Counted from the first letter of the stretch, positions 1 to 5,947 are shown. The stretch is 6,647 nucleotides of DNA from Thermoproteus sp. UBA157 (GCA_002497345.1 DANS01000030.1:58182-64828); one strand, 5' to 3'. The notes: generated by a model not told the origin, from the sequence alone. Translations and numbers: made by a program.

Positions 1-83
1 AAAAAGCCGAGTGCCGCAATGTGGCAGCTTCTGCCATCATGACCTAGCCGCATTCGTCGAGCTTTCCACGGAACGCGGATCGC

Positions 84-1643
84 TTACGCCGTTATGGCCT
101 TGTAATAGGCCATCTGCCTGGCCCTCTCGTAGCAGCCGATCAGCTGGTCGAGCAAGTTCCTCTCCCTGAACTTGGCGTCTACGTAAGCGGATATATAGTG
201 CTTAAGGCTCTTTACGTACTCAACCCCGCGCCTGTACGCGATCTCCCTAAGGCGGGGGTCCGGAATCGCGTCGGGCGCGAAGCGCCAAAGCCAGTTGGCC
301 AAGGACTCTATGGCTACGCCGAGCGCCTCGACGTCCTCGGGCGGGACCAAGAGCCCCGTCCCCTCGCCGCTTCTGAAATCCACGACGACTTCCGGAAGGC
401 CTCCCACCGTCGTCGCCACAACCGGCGTGCCCACGGCCATGGCCTCGATGGCGGAAATGCCGAAGGGCTCCCAGCGAGACGGCATGACGAGCGCCGTCGC
501 GGCGTAGTTGAGGGCCATGTAGAGATCCCTCGGGATTTTGGCGAAGGATAAGAACACCCTCCCGCCCCTCTCCTCGACCAGCCTCCTCAAATACTCCTCG
601 TATCCCACATCGCCGACCGGTATGGCCAACACCAGCAGACGCGCCGAAGGGGCGCGGTCCAAGGCTCTTATGGCCAAGTCGAGCCCCTTCTGTGATGTAG
701 CGCGGCCCACGGCCAAGAACAAAGCCCCGCCTCTGTCCAGCCAGCCGTGGCCCCCCATATGCTCCACGCGCTCCACGAGGGTCCAAGGCGAGCTGTCGGG
801 CGCAAGTCTGCGGAAATGGGCTTCGGCCTCCTCCAAGCGCCAGTCCGTGGAGTTGTACAACACGCAAGACTTCCCCCGCATCCAATCGCCGTATTTGAGG
901 AGGATCTCGTTGAGATACCCCCAACTCACGCTGGACAACACGTCGCTTTCGAGCGCGGCGAAGCCCTCGGCCGAACCGCCCACCGAGTTCCAGACCGAGG
1001 AGTAGAGCTCGGCCTTGTGGCAACAGACCCTCCAGACCAGATGGGGCCTATCCCCGAGCCCCGCCCACTCCGACGATGCGTAGTGCCAAGGGAAGGAGTA
1101 GCCCGAGGACAGATGCACCGTGAAGACGAGGGGCACAGCGATGCCTTGTCTCTCCGCGTAGTCCCTCAAGGCGACGCCGGCGAGGCCCGAGTGCCAATCG
1201 TTGGCGTGTATGAGGTCGGGGATCCCGTACCTCTCGGCGTAGGCCACAGCAGCCCTCGCGAACAACGCCGCCTTCTCCTCCACGTTTTCGTAGGGGTACC
1301 ACCTATCAAAGACTAAGCCCGTCGCCGTGTCGAGACCCTTGAACATGACCACTCTCACTCCATCTACCGAGGTCATCTCCGCGCCTAGGCAGTAGGGGTA
1401 GACCCTCCCGTCGAGCCCCCGCCTCTCGCCGCATGCCTTGAAGTCTAGCTGAGATAGAGGAAAGCCCCTGTTGGGGTCTAGGTGTCTGCCGTGAGAGGGC
1501 ATCAGCACCGCCACGTCGTAGCCCCTTTTTGCCAGCGCCGACGCGTACTGCCTTACGGCCTCCCCCAGCCCGCCGACTTTGACCAAGCCCGCGTACTCGA
1601 AAGTAAGCAAGTATATCCTCTTGATCGTCTCGGGCGCCCTCAC
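84..1643 (-). CDS. glgA: Glycogen synthase, GT5 family
   Basis: This 519-residue cytoplasmic glycosyltransferase should extend alpha-1,4-glucan chains from a nucleotide-diphospho-glucose donor. The GT-B fold is visible as two halves. The N-terminal acceptor domain carries the KVGGL signature at residues 22-26 and HANDWHSG near 146-153. The C-terminal donor domain carries GRATSQKG at 313-320 and the E-x7-E catalytic motif in SRWEPFGISAIEA, with E392 and E400. The length fits archaeal and bacterial GlgA (about 440-530). The chosen start is GTG at 1643: an in-frame TAA lies only six codons upstream and a TATA box is centred about 21 bases upstream, implying a leaderless message. The gene sits directly downstream of the RNase P RNA gene on the same strand. 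The donor sugar cannot be read from the sequence; ADP-glucose is typical of GT5, and archaeal enzymes may also use UDP-glucose. The family call is firm. Confidence 0.93.
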   Translation of the reverse strand: MRAPETIKRIYLLTFEYAGLVKVGGLGEAVRQYASALAKRGYDVAVLMPSHGRHLDPNRGFPLSQLDFKACGERRGLDGRVYPYCLGAEMTSVDGVRVVMFKGLDTATGLVFDRWYPYENVEEKAALFARAAVAYAERYGIPDLIHANDWHSGLAGVALRDYAERQGIAVPLVFTVHLSSGYSFPWHYASSEWAGLGDRPHLVWRVCCHKAELYSSVWNSVGGSAEGFAALESDVLSSVSWGYLNEILLKYGDWMRGKSCVLYNSTDWRLEEAEAHFRRLAPDSSPWTLVERVEHMGGHGWLDRGGALFLAVGRATSQKGLDLAIRALDRAPSARLLVLAIPVGDVGYEEYLRRLVEERGGRVFLSFAKIPRDLYMALNYAATALVMPSRWEPFGISAIEAMAVGTPVVATTVGGLPEVVVDFRSGEGTGLLVPPEDVEALGVAIESLANWLWRFAPDAIPDPRLREIAYRRGVEYVKSLKHYISAYVDAKFRERNLLDQLIGCYERARQMAYYKAITA

Positions 1644-1659
1644 GTCATATGTAGGGGCT

Positions 1660-1669
1660 TAATATATAG
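1660..1669 (-). promoter_or_regulatory. TATA box of glgA, at the rnpB 3' end
   Basis: On the minus strand this reads CTATATATTA. The core TATATATT (1668-1661) is centred about 21 bases upstream of the glgA GTG at 1643, so transcription would begin at or next to the start codon. The upstream flank is GGCGCCCCC, the presumed 3' end of the RNase P RNA, so no purine-rich BRE is visible. That makes it a weaker-looking promoter than the others here. glgA may also be reached by read-through from rnpB. Confidence 0.6.
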
Positions 1670-1898
1670 GGGGCGCCGCATACCCCCGCTTCTGTTGGGG
1701 TATCGATCTAGCCCCCTACCCGGGCCTCGCCGCGGCCTCATAGGCCCTGCTTGGGGGCCGCGCCCCCGGCTGGTTCTTGCCCCCGCCTTTCGGCGGCCCG
1801 CCGGAGGCCCCCGCGGACGGTGCGGGAGGTTCCAGAGGGCGGCCGTCTCCGAGCCGCCCCCGTCCCCTCGGCGCCCCCGCGAGGACTTCTCCCAAGCC
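1669..1898 (-). ncRNA. rnpB: RNase P RNA, minimal type T
   Basis: This is the catalytic RNA of RNase P, which removes 5' leaders from precursor tRNAs. On the minus strand the universal elements occur in the right order. CR-I is GGGAGAAGUCC (1893-1883). GGGCAAG (1782-1776) matches the bacterial GGAGCAAGG region. CCCGGGUAGG (1724-1715) is identical to the block before P17/CR-IV in E. coli M1 RNA. CR-IV is CUAGAUCGAU (1711-1702) and CR-V is AACAGAAG (1696-1689). P2 pairs UUGGG (1895-1891) with CCCAA (1700-1696). Other helices are GCCGAGG/CCUCCGGC (1872-1866 with 1807-1800), GGACGG/CCGUCC (1865-1860 with 1820-1815), a 7-bp hairpin (1859-1853 with 1843-1837), a GAAA-capped hairpin (1796-1783) and GGGGGC/GCCCCC (1767-1753). 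Nothing resembles CR-II or CR-III, and about 230 bases is far below the 300-plus of ordinary archaeal RNase P RNA. This fits type T, described in Pyrobaculum, Caldivirga and Vulcanisaeta. The 5' end is set by the TATA distance and P2; the 3' end is approximate. Confidence 0.9.
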
Positions 1899-1916
1899 TA
1901 AAAGTCTTTCGGACGG

Positions 1917-1928
1917 AAATTATTTATC
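1917..1928. promoter_or_regulatory. Shared, possibly bidirectional TATA box (rnpB / MFS)
   Basis: On the plus strand GGAAATTATTTATC gives a BRE-like GGAAA followed by TTATTTAT (1920-1927), centred about 21 bases before GTG 1945 of the MFS gene. On the minus strand the same box reads GATAAATAATTT and is centred about 25 bases before G1898, the predicted 5' end of RNase P RNA. No second AT-rich box is visible between 1898 and 1945. The same element may therefore be used in both directions, or the RNA gene may use a weaker offset site. Confidence 0.6.
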
Positions 1929-1944
1929 GTCGACCCAGAAGAAC

Positions 1945-3114
1945 GTGCGCTCAGACAGAGAACTCTTGAGGCTAATGGCCTTGATAGCAGCTCTGACAAT
2001 CGCTGCCCGTTCGGTCAACTACATGGTGCAGAGCACCGTCCCCCCTTTGGCGCGGGAGCTGGGCTTCACGCCATCGTTAATAGGCGCCTTGGCGGCCGTG
2101 GGTGCGGCCGGACAGCTACTGGGAAGCTCTGTCATAAACGTGGTGTTCGGCGCCCCTCTGAGGAGGAGGGCGTTGACCGCCTCGGCTGTTGCGGTTCCGC
2201 CCACGCTTGTGGGCTTTTGGCTGTCGGCCCATCTTGCCGGCTACGTAGTTTGGGTCGCGACGTTTCTCTCGGGGTTGTCCTTCGGCGTCATCATGCCGAA
2301 TCTCATAAACCTCGCCTCGGCTAGGCCCGAACACGCGGAGAGGCTCTTGGCCGTCTATGCGTTGTCGCTCAGCGTTAGCCTAGTTGTGGGGCCTGCCTAC
2401 GAGACCGCGGTGTTGGCCCGATACGGCTACGGCGAGGTCTTCCTATTCTTCCTTCCATTAGCCATCGCGTTGGCAGCCTTGTCCTCCAAGGTCCCAATAA
2501 TGGGGTCCAAGCCCTCTGATCTAGGCGCAGCCTACAGAGCCGCCTTGTCGAGCAAGGGCCTCGCCTCGGCCGCGCTCGCCATAACGTCGTACAACATTCC
2601 CTTCATAGCGCTCGTGAACTACTTGACCATATACGCCTCAGAGCAATTGGGCCTAACCAGGTCCGCCGCCTACTCGCTCTATCTTCCGTTCTTCGCAGCG
2701 TCCATGTCGACGCGCCTCTATATGTTCCTCCGCCCAGTCAAAGACGTCCACAAGGCATTCGCAGCGTCGGTCGCGTTGACGCTCCTCGGCCTCTCTGCCC
2801 TCTACGCGGCTCGCGACTATTATCTACTAGTGGCCGCCATGGCGCTATTGGGCGTGCCCCACGGTAGCGTCTTCACGTTGTCCACCATAATGATAGCGAG
2901 GACCACGCACCTCGACGAGAGAAACGCCGTGAACTCCCTCTTCTCTTCCTACTTGGTCGTGCTGGGCATGGCGGTGCCGCCAGCTCTAGGAGCCGTCGCG
3001 GAGCTGTGGGGGTATGAGGCCATGTGGTTGCTCCAAGCGCCCTTGGTCGCAACCGTTTCGGCGGTTTTCTTCACCCTATTCGGCAAAACTGAGGAGTTCA
3101 AGCGGCCTATTTGA
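1945..3114 (+). CDS. Major facilitator superfamily transporter
   Basis: A 389-residue integral membrane protein with about twelve predicted hydrophobic helices in two six-helix halves, separated by a polar loop around residues 182-205. The first helix region (11-38) carries RSVNYMVQSTVPPLAREL, typical of MFS helix 1, and the loop after helix 2 ends in a basic APLRRR (70-75), like MFS motif A. The reading frame is open upstream to about 1777, but that extension is Pro/Arg/Gly-rich and lies antisense to the RNase P RNA. GTG 1945 is preferred: a TATA box sits about 21 bases upstream and the protein then has normal MFS length. The substrate cannot be told from the sequence. The gene is divergent from rnpB and its stop overlaps the end of the convergent FUN14-like gene by 8 bases. 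Confidence 0.85.
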   Translation: MRSDRELLRLMALIAALTIAARSVNYMVQSTVPPLARELGFTPSLIGALAAVGAAGQLLGSSVINVVFGAPLRRRALTASAVAVPPTLVGFWLSAHLAGYVVWVATFLSGLSFGVIMPNLINLASARPEHAERLLAVYALSLSVSLVVGPAYETAVLARYGYGEVFLFFLPLAIALAALSSKVPIMGSKPSDLGAAYRAALSSKGLASAALAITSYNIPFIALVNYLTIYASEQLGLTRSAAYSLYLPFFAASMSTRLYMFLRPVKDVHKAFAASVALTLLGLSALYAARDYYLLVAAMALLGVPHGSVFTLSTIMIARTTHLDERNAVNSLFSSYLVVLGMAVPPALGAVAELWGYEAMWLLQAPLVATVSAVFFTLFGKTEEFKRPI

Positions 3115-3394
3115 TCAAAAGGCCTATGATCAGCCCAATTATAAACGTCAAGGACGAGTAGGGTATCATGGCCTTGACTATGCCCAGCTTTTCGGCAGCT
3201 TGGTATGCCGTGTAGCCCAAGCTCTGGATTATGTTAATGGCCGTCGAGGGGCTGATGTAGCCGACTGCCACCGCTAGTATCAGTATAGCGAGCAGAACCA
3301 GCGCCACCCCTATAAGTCGCCTTATTAATATGCCTACGAGTAGCCCGAATATAAACGGCACGACCAGCGCCAGTATTTGGGTGATTGAGATCAT
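3107..3394 (-). CDS. Small three-helix membrane protein, FUN14-like
   Basis: A 95-residue membrane protein. Hydrophobic segments lie at about residues 5-24, 27-47 and 78-94, with an amphipathic stretch at 52-75. Glycine-spaced helix motifs (GLLVGILIRRLIGVAL near 17-32 and IIGLIIGLLIK at the C terminus), a basic IRR between the first two helices and a length near 100 residues resemble the archaeal FUN14 family, whose function in archaea is unknown. That assignment rests on pattern resemblance only; it could be an unrelated small membrane protein. The ATG start at 3394 is supported by a TATA box centred 23 bases upstream. The stop codon lies inside the last codons of the convergent MFS gene. 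Confidence 0.7.
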   Translation of the reverse strand: MISITQILALVVPFIFGLLVGILIRRLIGVALVLLAILILAVAVGYISPSTAINIIQSLGYTAYQAAEKLGIVKAMIPYSSLTFIIGLIIGLLIK

Positions 3395-3413
3395 GACGGC
3401 ATTGAACCTACGG

Positions 3414-3421
3414 TTAATTAA
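3414..3421 (-). promoter_or_regulatory. TATA box of the FUN14-like gene
   Basis: TTAATTAA is centred about 23 bases upstream of the ATG at 3394, in the short gap after the ykgJ-type gene. It implies a leaderless transcript separate from the upstream gene. Confidence 0.6.
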
Positions 3422-3460
3422 GCTTACACGCGCTGTGGGGTATTAGCCAGCAAGCGTCGG

Positions 3461-4096
3461 CTAGAGGAAATCCTTGATTGTGAGCTCGGGCTTGAAGCGC
3501 CTTAGGAACGCGAAGCCGTTGACGACGGGGTAAAACGGGCTATTGCCGCCGTCGTGCAGATCTACATATCCCTTTTGCCAGAGATCGCTCAAGAGACGGG
3601 CGTACATCAGCCTCTTCTCCACGGTCTTTCTCGCCACCTCGACCTCCTTTGGGGCGTACTGGGCGGCGATTTTTATATTGCCCATCTTGACTAAGTCCAC
3701 GGGCCTTAAATCTGCCTTGACCACGGGGCAAAGCGTCGACATGACGAAGTTGACCTCCATACGCACCTCCTTGGCCGCGGGATCGAGCTCATACTTTATC
3801 ACCTTGGGCAGATAGGGGAACGAGCGGCACGTCAAGGGCTTGTAGAGATCGTGGATGAGACATCTAGTGCCCTTGAGGAACGGACACTTCCCCTCCTCGT
3901 CTAGAAGCATCAGATAGCTCAACGCGATCCTGACGCCGCTGATGGAATCCAGAATGGTGTAAGCCGGGGCGAACCTCGCCTTCACGCCGAGCTCTCCGGC
4001 CAAGGACTCCAACACATAGACCTCGTGCGGAAGCACAGTCACTGGACTGACCCTACAACACAGGGCGCAGTTGGGCATGCATTGGAACTGGCGCAC
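3461..4096 (-). CDS. YkgJ-type cysteine-cluster (Zn/Fe-binding) protein
   Basis: A 211-residue soluble protein of the YkgJ/UPF0153 family, whose conserved cysteines are thought to bind zinc or an iron-sulfur cluster. Counted from the chosen start, an N-terminal CMPNCALCCR block supplies C6, C10, C13 and C14. A central block, CPFLKGTRCLIHDLY then PLTCRSFP, supplies C71, C79, H82 and C90, and C123 follows in STLCPVV. The CPFL...C.I...P..CR.FP pattern is diagnostic. The frame is open to TTG 4144, but GTG 4096 is preferred because TTTTAATAT (4125-4117) is centred 25 bases upstream; ATG 4078 is a less likely alternative. The molecular role is unknown; some family members were annotated as flagellin N-methylases without good evidence. 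It lies between the TauE-like and FUN14-like genes on the same strand, but with its own promoter. Confidence 0.85.
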   Translation of the reverse strand: MRQFQCMPNCALCCRVSPVTVLPHEVYVLESLAGELGVKARFAPAYTILDSISGVRIALSYLMLLDEEGKCPFLKGTRCLIHDLYKPLTCRSFPYLPKVIKYELDPAAKEVRMEVNFVMSTLCPVVKADLRPVDLVKMGNIKIAAQYAPKEVEVARKTVEKRLMYARLLSDLWQKGYVDLHDGGNSPFYPVVNGFAFLRRFKPELTIKDFL

Positions 4097-4116
4097 AAAA
4101 ATGTAAAGCGGCTTGG

Positions 4117-4125
4117 ATATTAAAA
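4117..4125 (-). promoter_or_regulatory. TATA box of the ykgJ-type gene
   Basis: The minus strand reads TTTTAATAT, centred 25 bases before GTG 4096. The box falls inside the longer reading frame that begins at TTG 4144, which argues against that longer start. A second AT-rich box (CTTATATC, about 4154-4161) lies further upstream and could give a leadered message. Confidence 0.55.
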
Positions 4126-4178
4126 GCTTTACAGCGTGGTGCAATCCGACAGTCGATATAAGCGGCGACGGTCGACGA

Positions 4179-4188
4179 GCGCTAGCGC
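4179..4188. repeat. Perfect 10-bp palindrome GCGCTAGCGC
   Basis: This self-complementary decamer lies in the gap of about 110 bases between the tauE-like stop and the ykgJ-type start. It is flanked by a second palindrome, GTCGAC (4171-4176), and by outer arms CGGCG/CGCCG (4163-4167 and 4186-4190). It could be a hairpin at the 3' end of the tauE-like transcript or a protein-binding site. No function is shown. Confidence 0.4.
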
Positions 4189-4205
4189 CGTGTAATCCCG
4201 AATCG

Positions 4206-5024
4206 CTAGCCGTATATCCTATACAGCATATAGATGCCGACGGTTACTATTATAGCTCCGTAGGCCTTCCTCAATACGTCCTTGGGAGCCTTGACGGCCA
4301 AGCTGGTGCCCAAGTAGCCCCCGGCAACGCCGCCCAGCACGTACAACGCGGCTATCAGGGGCAAGACGTCTCCGTAGTACCAATACTCAGCGCCTGCCGC
4401 GACGCCGAATGTGCCGACGCTGATTAGGCTGGTCCCTATGGCCCTAGTTATGCAGAGCCCGGCCGCGAACATCAAGCTCGGCACTATCAAGAAGCCGCCG
4501 CCTATTCCGAAGTATCCGCTCAAGAGGCCTACGACGAAGCCGAAGCCCGTCACCTTGGCTATCACGGAGGGGGTGAGCTTGGGACATCCCCTTATCGCTT
4601 CGCGTAGCCTGTCCGCCTCCTCGGGCGAGCCGGCCCGCGTCGACTCCTTCCTCACGGCTACGTAGATGCCCAGCAGTATCATGGCTATGGCGAAGTAGGT
4701 CAAGAGGGAGGTGCCCGGCGTTATGTGGCCCAAGTAGGCGCCCAACAGAGAGCCGACGAGCCCCACGACCGCGAAGACGGCCCCTATCCTCGGGGCTATA
4801 TTCCTCCTCTTGAAGTGCATGTAGGAGTTTATGAAGGCGTTTATACCGACAGCCAAGGCGGTGGTGCCTATCGCCACGTGTGCCGCGTTGGGCAAAGAGG
4901 AGAGGCCGACGAAGTATAGAAAGAGGGGAACTGCGAGTATCGAGCCTCCGCCGCCGATCAGTCCGAGCGAGAAGCCGACGAGCACCCCCGAGATGACCGC
5001 GAGAGCGTATTGCAACACGTCCAT
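4206..5024 (-). CDS. TauE/SafE-family sulfite/anion exporter
   Basis: A 272-residue integral membrane protein of the TauE/SafE (formerly DUF81) family. Members include proposed exporters of sulfite, sulfoacetate and other organosulfur anions. The internal duplication typical of the family is clear: GFSLGLIGGGGSILAVPLF at 17-35 and GLLSGYFGIGGGFLIVPSLM at 166-185, each with a Gly-rich turn and VP, and each starting a set of about four helices. A charged cytoplasmic-type loop (125-155) joins the halves. ATG 5024 fits with TTTATAAT centred 26 bases upstream behind a GAAAAA BRE. The substrate is not readable; a role in sulfur-compound handling would suit a sulfur-respiring thermophile, but that is inference. 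It is divergent from the ACT-like protein gene. Confidence 0.88.
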   Translation of the reverse strand: MDVLQYALAVISGVLVGFSLGLIGGGGSILAVPLFLYFVGLSSLPNAAHVAIGTTALAVGINAFINSYMHFKRRNIAPRIGAVFAVVGLVGSLLGAYLGHITPGTSLLTYFAIAMILLGIYVAVRKESTRAGSPEEADRLREAIRGCPKLTPSVIAKVTGFGFVVGLLSGYFGIGGGFLIVPSLMFAAGLCITRAIGTSLISVGTFGVAAGAEYWYYGDVLPLIAALYVLGGVAGGYLGTSLAVKAPKDVLRKAYGAIIVTVGIYMLYRIYG

Positions 5025-5031
5025 ACGCCAT

Positions 5032-5161
5032 CAGCAGAATTAAAAAATTATAAATTTTTCGTCATATTTTTGACATAGATCGGCGATATGGAGGAATCGT
5101 TGATAATTTGTTTATAGTGAATCAAATAGGTTTATAATAGAGAAAAATATATATTATTTTG
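5032..5161. promoter_or_regulatory. AT-rich divergent control region
   Basis: This stretch is much richer in A+T than its flanks and holds the promoters of both divergent genes. On the minus strand GAAAAATTTATAAT (about 5060-5047) is a textbook BRE plus TATA for the tauE-like gene. On the plus strand TTTATAAT (5131-5138) and TATATATT (5148-5155, after GAGAAAAA) fit starts at ATG 5162 and ATG 5177 respectively. Possible operator-like sequences are GTCA/TGAC arms (5061-5064 and 5071-5074), ATTTG/CAAAT arms (5106-5110 and 5123-5127) and GTTTATA repeated exactly 20 bases apart (5110 and 5130). Confidence 0.6.
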
Positions 5162-5782
5162 ATGGATTTTGAACTTATGAAAATACAAGAAGCCGTAAGG
5201 TCAGCCGTCGAGAACAACCCCCTCTATTCGTTCATCCTCTCTACTGGATTGGCCAACCTATCCGCGATCGCGCGCGCCATAAAGCCGTTGGTGGACGCGG
5301 CCGCCGGCAAGGACGCGAAAATTCCGACGATAGTCAAGGCCCTCGAAAGGCTGGGGAAACCCGCCGAGATGGCCGCAACGGCGCTGGTCGGCTTTAAAGA
5401 CGTCGAAGTCTTCGTGTATAGCGGCATAGCGGAAGTAGAGGACGGAAACGTCGACCTCAACGCCTTGAGGAAATCCAACGAGCCGTTCATAGCAATAAGC
5501 GATGGCGCCAAGCTCAGAATACTGGCCCCTGCCCGCTTGCTCGGATGGGGCGATGCGGACAAAGGCCTCGTGAAGGTGATGTTCCCAAGACGCGCGCCCG
5601 TGGGGGCGGTGACCTTCCTAGTCCAGCTCATGAGGGCGGCCGGGATGTCGCCGGATCACGTGCTCAGACACGACAACGAGTTGTACATAGTGGCTAAACG
5701 GGAGGAGTTGCCCCGCGTGTTGGACATCATCGAGAGGACAAAGAGGCTCGCGGAGGGCAGTTCGATAACGACGGAGGGCTAG
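5162..5782 (+). CDS. Helical-domain plus tandem ACT-like protein, possible regulator
   Basis: A 206-residue soluble protein. Residues 1-65 look wholly helical, with NNPLYSFILSTGLANLSAIARAI followed by a helix KIPTIVKALERLG. This resembles the N-terminal HTH-like domain of archaeal ACT-domain proteins (their usual form is G-I-V-N-Y-S-x-L-A-R). Residues 78-130 (DVEVFVYSGIAEVE onward) and 136-195 (GLVKVMFPRRAPVGAVTFLV through LYIVAKREELPRVLDII) read as two beta-alpha-beta ACT-like halves. ACT domains usually bind amino acids or other small ligands, so a ligand-responsive regulator is reasonable, but neither DNA binding nor a ligand is shown. Start choice is uncertain: ATG 5162 and ATG 5177 each have a TATA box at the right distance, and TTG 5159 is also possible. 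The gene is divergent from the tauE-like gene. Confidence 0.75.
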   Translation: MDFELMKIQEAVRSAVENNPLYSFILSTGLANLSAIARAIKPLVDAAAGKDAKIPTIVKALERLGKPAEMAATALVGFKDVEVFVYSGIAEVEDGNVDLNALRKSNEPFIAISDGAKLRILAPARLLGWGDADKGLVKVMFPRRAPVGAVTFLVQLMRAAGMSPDHVLRHDNELYIVAKREELPRVLDIIERTKRLAEGSSITTEG

Positions 5783-5946
5783 CTCTAGAGGCCGGATATT
5801 TCGTTTATCGCCAACAGACCGTAGCATGGGACTAACTTAATGGGAACAAAGGGCGGAAAGCGCCGCCCAGCCACATGTCTGGGGCTATCTCGCTCATCGA
5901 CATCTCATGGGCGTGTCCGTGCTTGGACAATAGGGCTTTAAATTAT
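5783..5946. other. Intergenic stretch with consecutive small hairpins
   Basis: Between the ACT-like gene and the DUF998 promoter there are three simple hairpins: GGGCGG/CCGCCC (5851-5856 with 5863-5868, loop AAAGCG), CCCAG/CTGGG (5866-5870 with 5879-5883, sharing three bases with the first) and TGTCC/GGACA (5913-5917 with 5924-5928). A 33-codon frame, ATG 5840 to TAA 5941, also runs through it, but it has no TATA box at the usual distance and no recognisable motif. No C/D-box or tRNA elements were found. It may be a 3' UTR, an sRNA or nothing. Confidence 0.25.
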
Positions 5947-5947
5947 C

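Noticed and set aside
1..83. Possible gene ends at the left edge: a plus-strand frame ending at TAG 45-47, another ending at TGA 40-42, and a minus-strand ATG at 40-38 running off the edge; also a minus-strand T5 tract at 5-1.
   Set aside because: All are 13-14 codons or fewer within the window, they conflict with one another, no TATA box precedes the minus ATG, and the T5 tract alone is too weak to call a terminator.
247..1316. Several long alternative frames overlapping glgA on both strands.
   Set aside because: They are GC-driven shadows with Arg/Pro/Gly-rich translations, and glgA has clear family motifs through the whole region.
1669..1898. SRP RNA, considered because SRP RNA is unusual in Thermoproteus.
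   Set aside because: No GGAAGCAGC-like helix 8 motif and no Alu-domain loop motifs were found, while RNase P signature blocks are present in order.
4097..4144. Longer start of the YkgJ-type gene at TTG 4144.
   Set aside because: The best TATA box lies inside this extension and fits GTG 4096; the added residues show no family motif.
4141..4205. Box C/D sRNA or tRNA-like gene suggested by a plus-strand TATA-like box (GATATAAG, about 4155) and nearby palindromes.
   Set aside because: No RUGAUGA/CUGA boxes, no cloverleaf, and the stems are short.
5840..5941. 33-codon open frame beginning ATG 5840 as a small protein gene.
   Set aside because: No well-placed TATA box or recognisable motif, and a frame of this length is expected by chance; kept only as part of the intergenic note.
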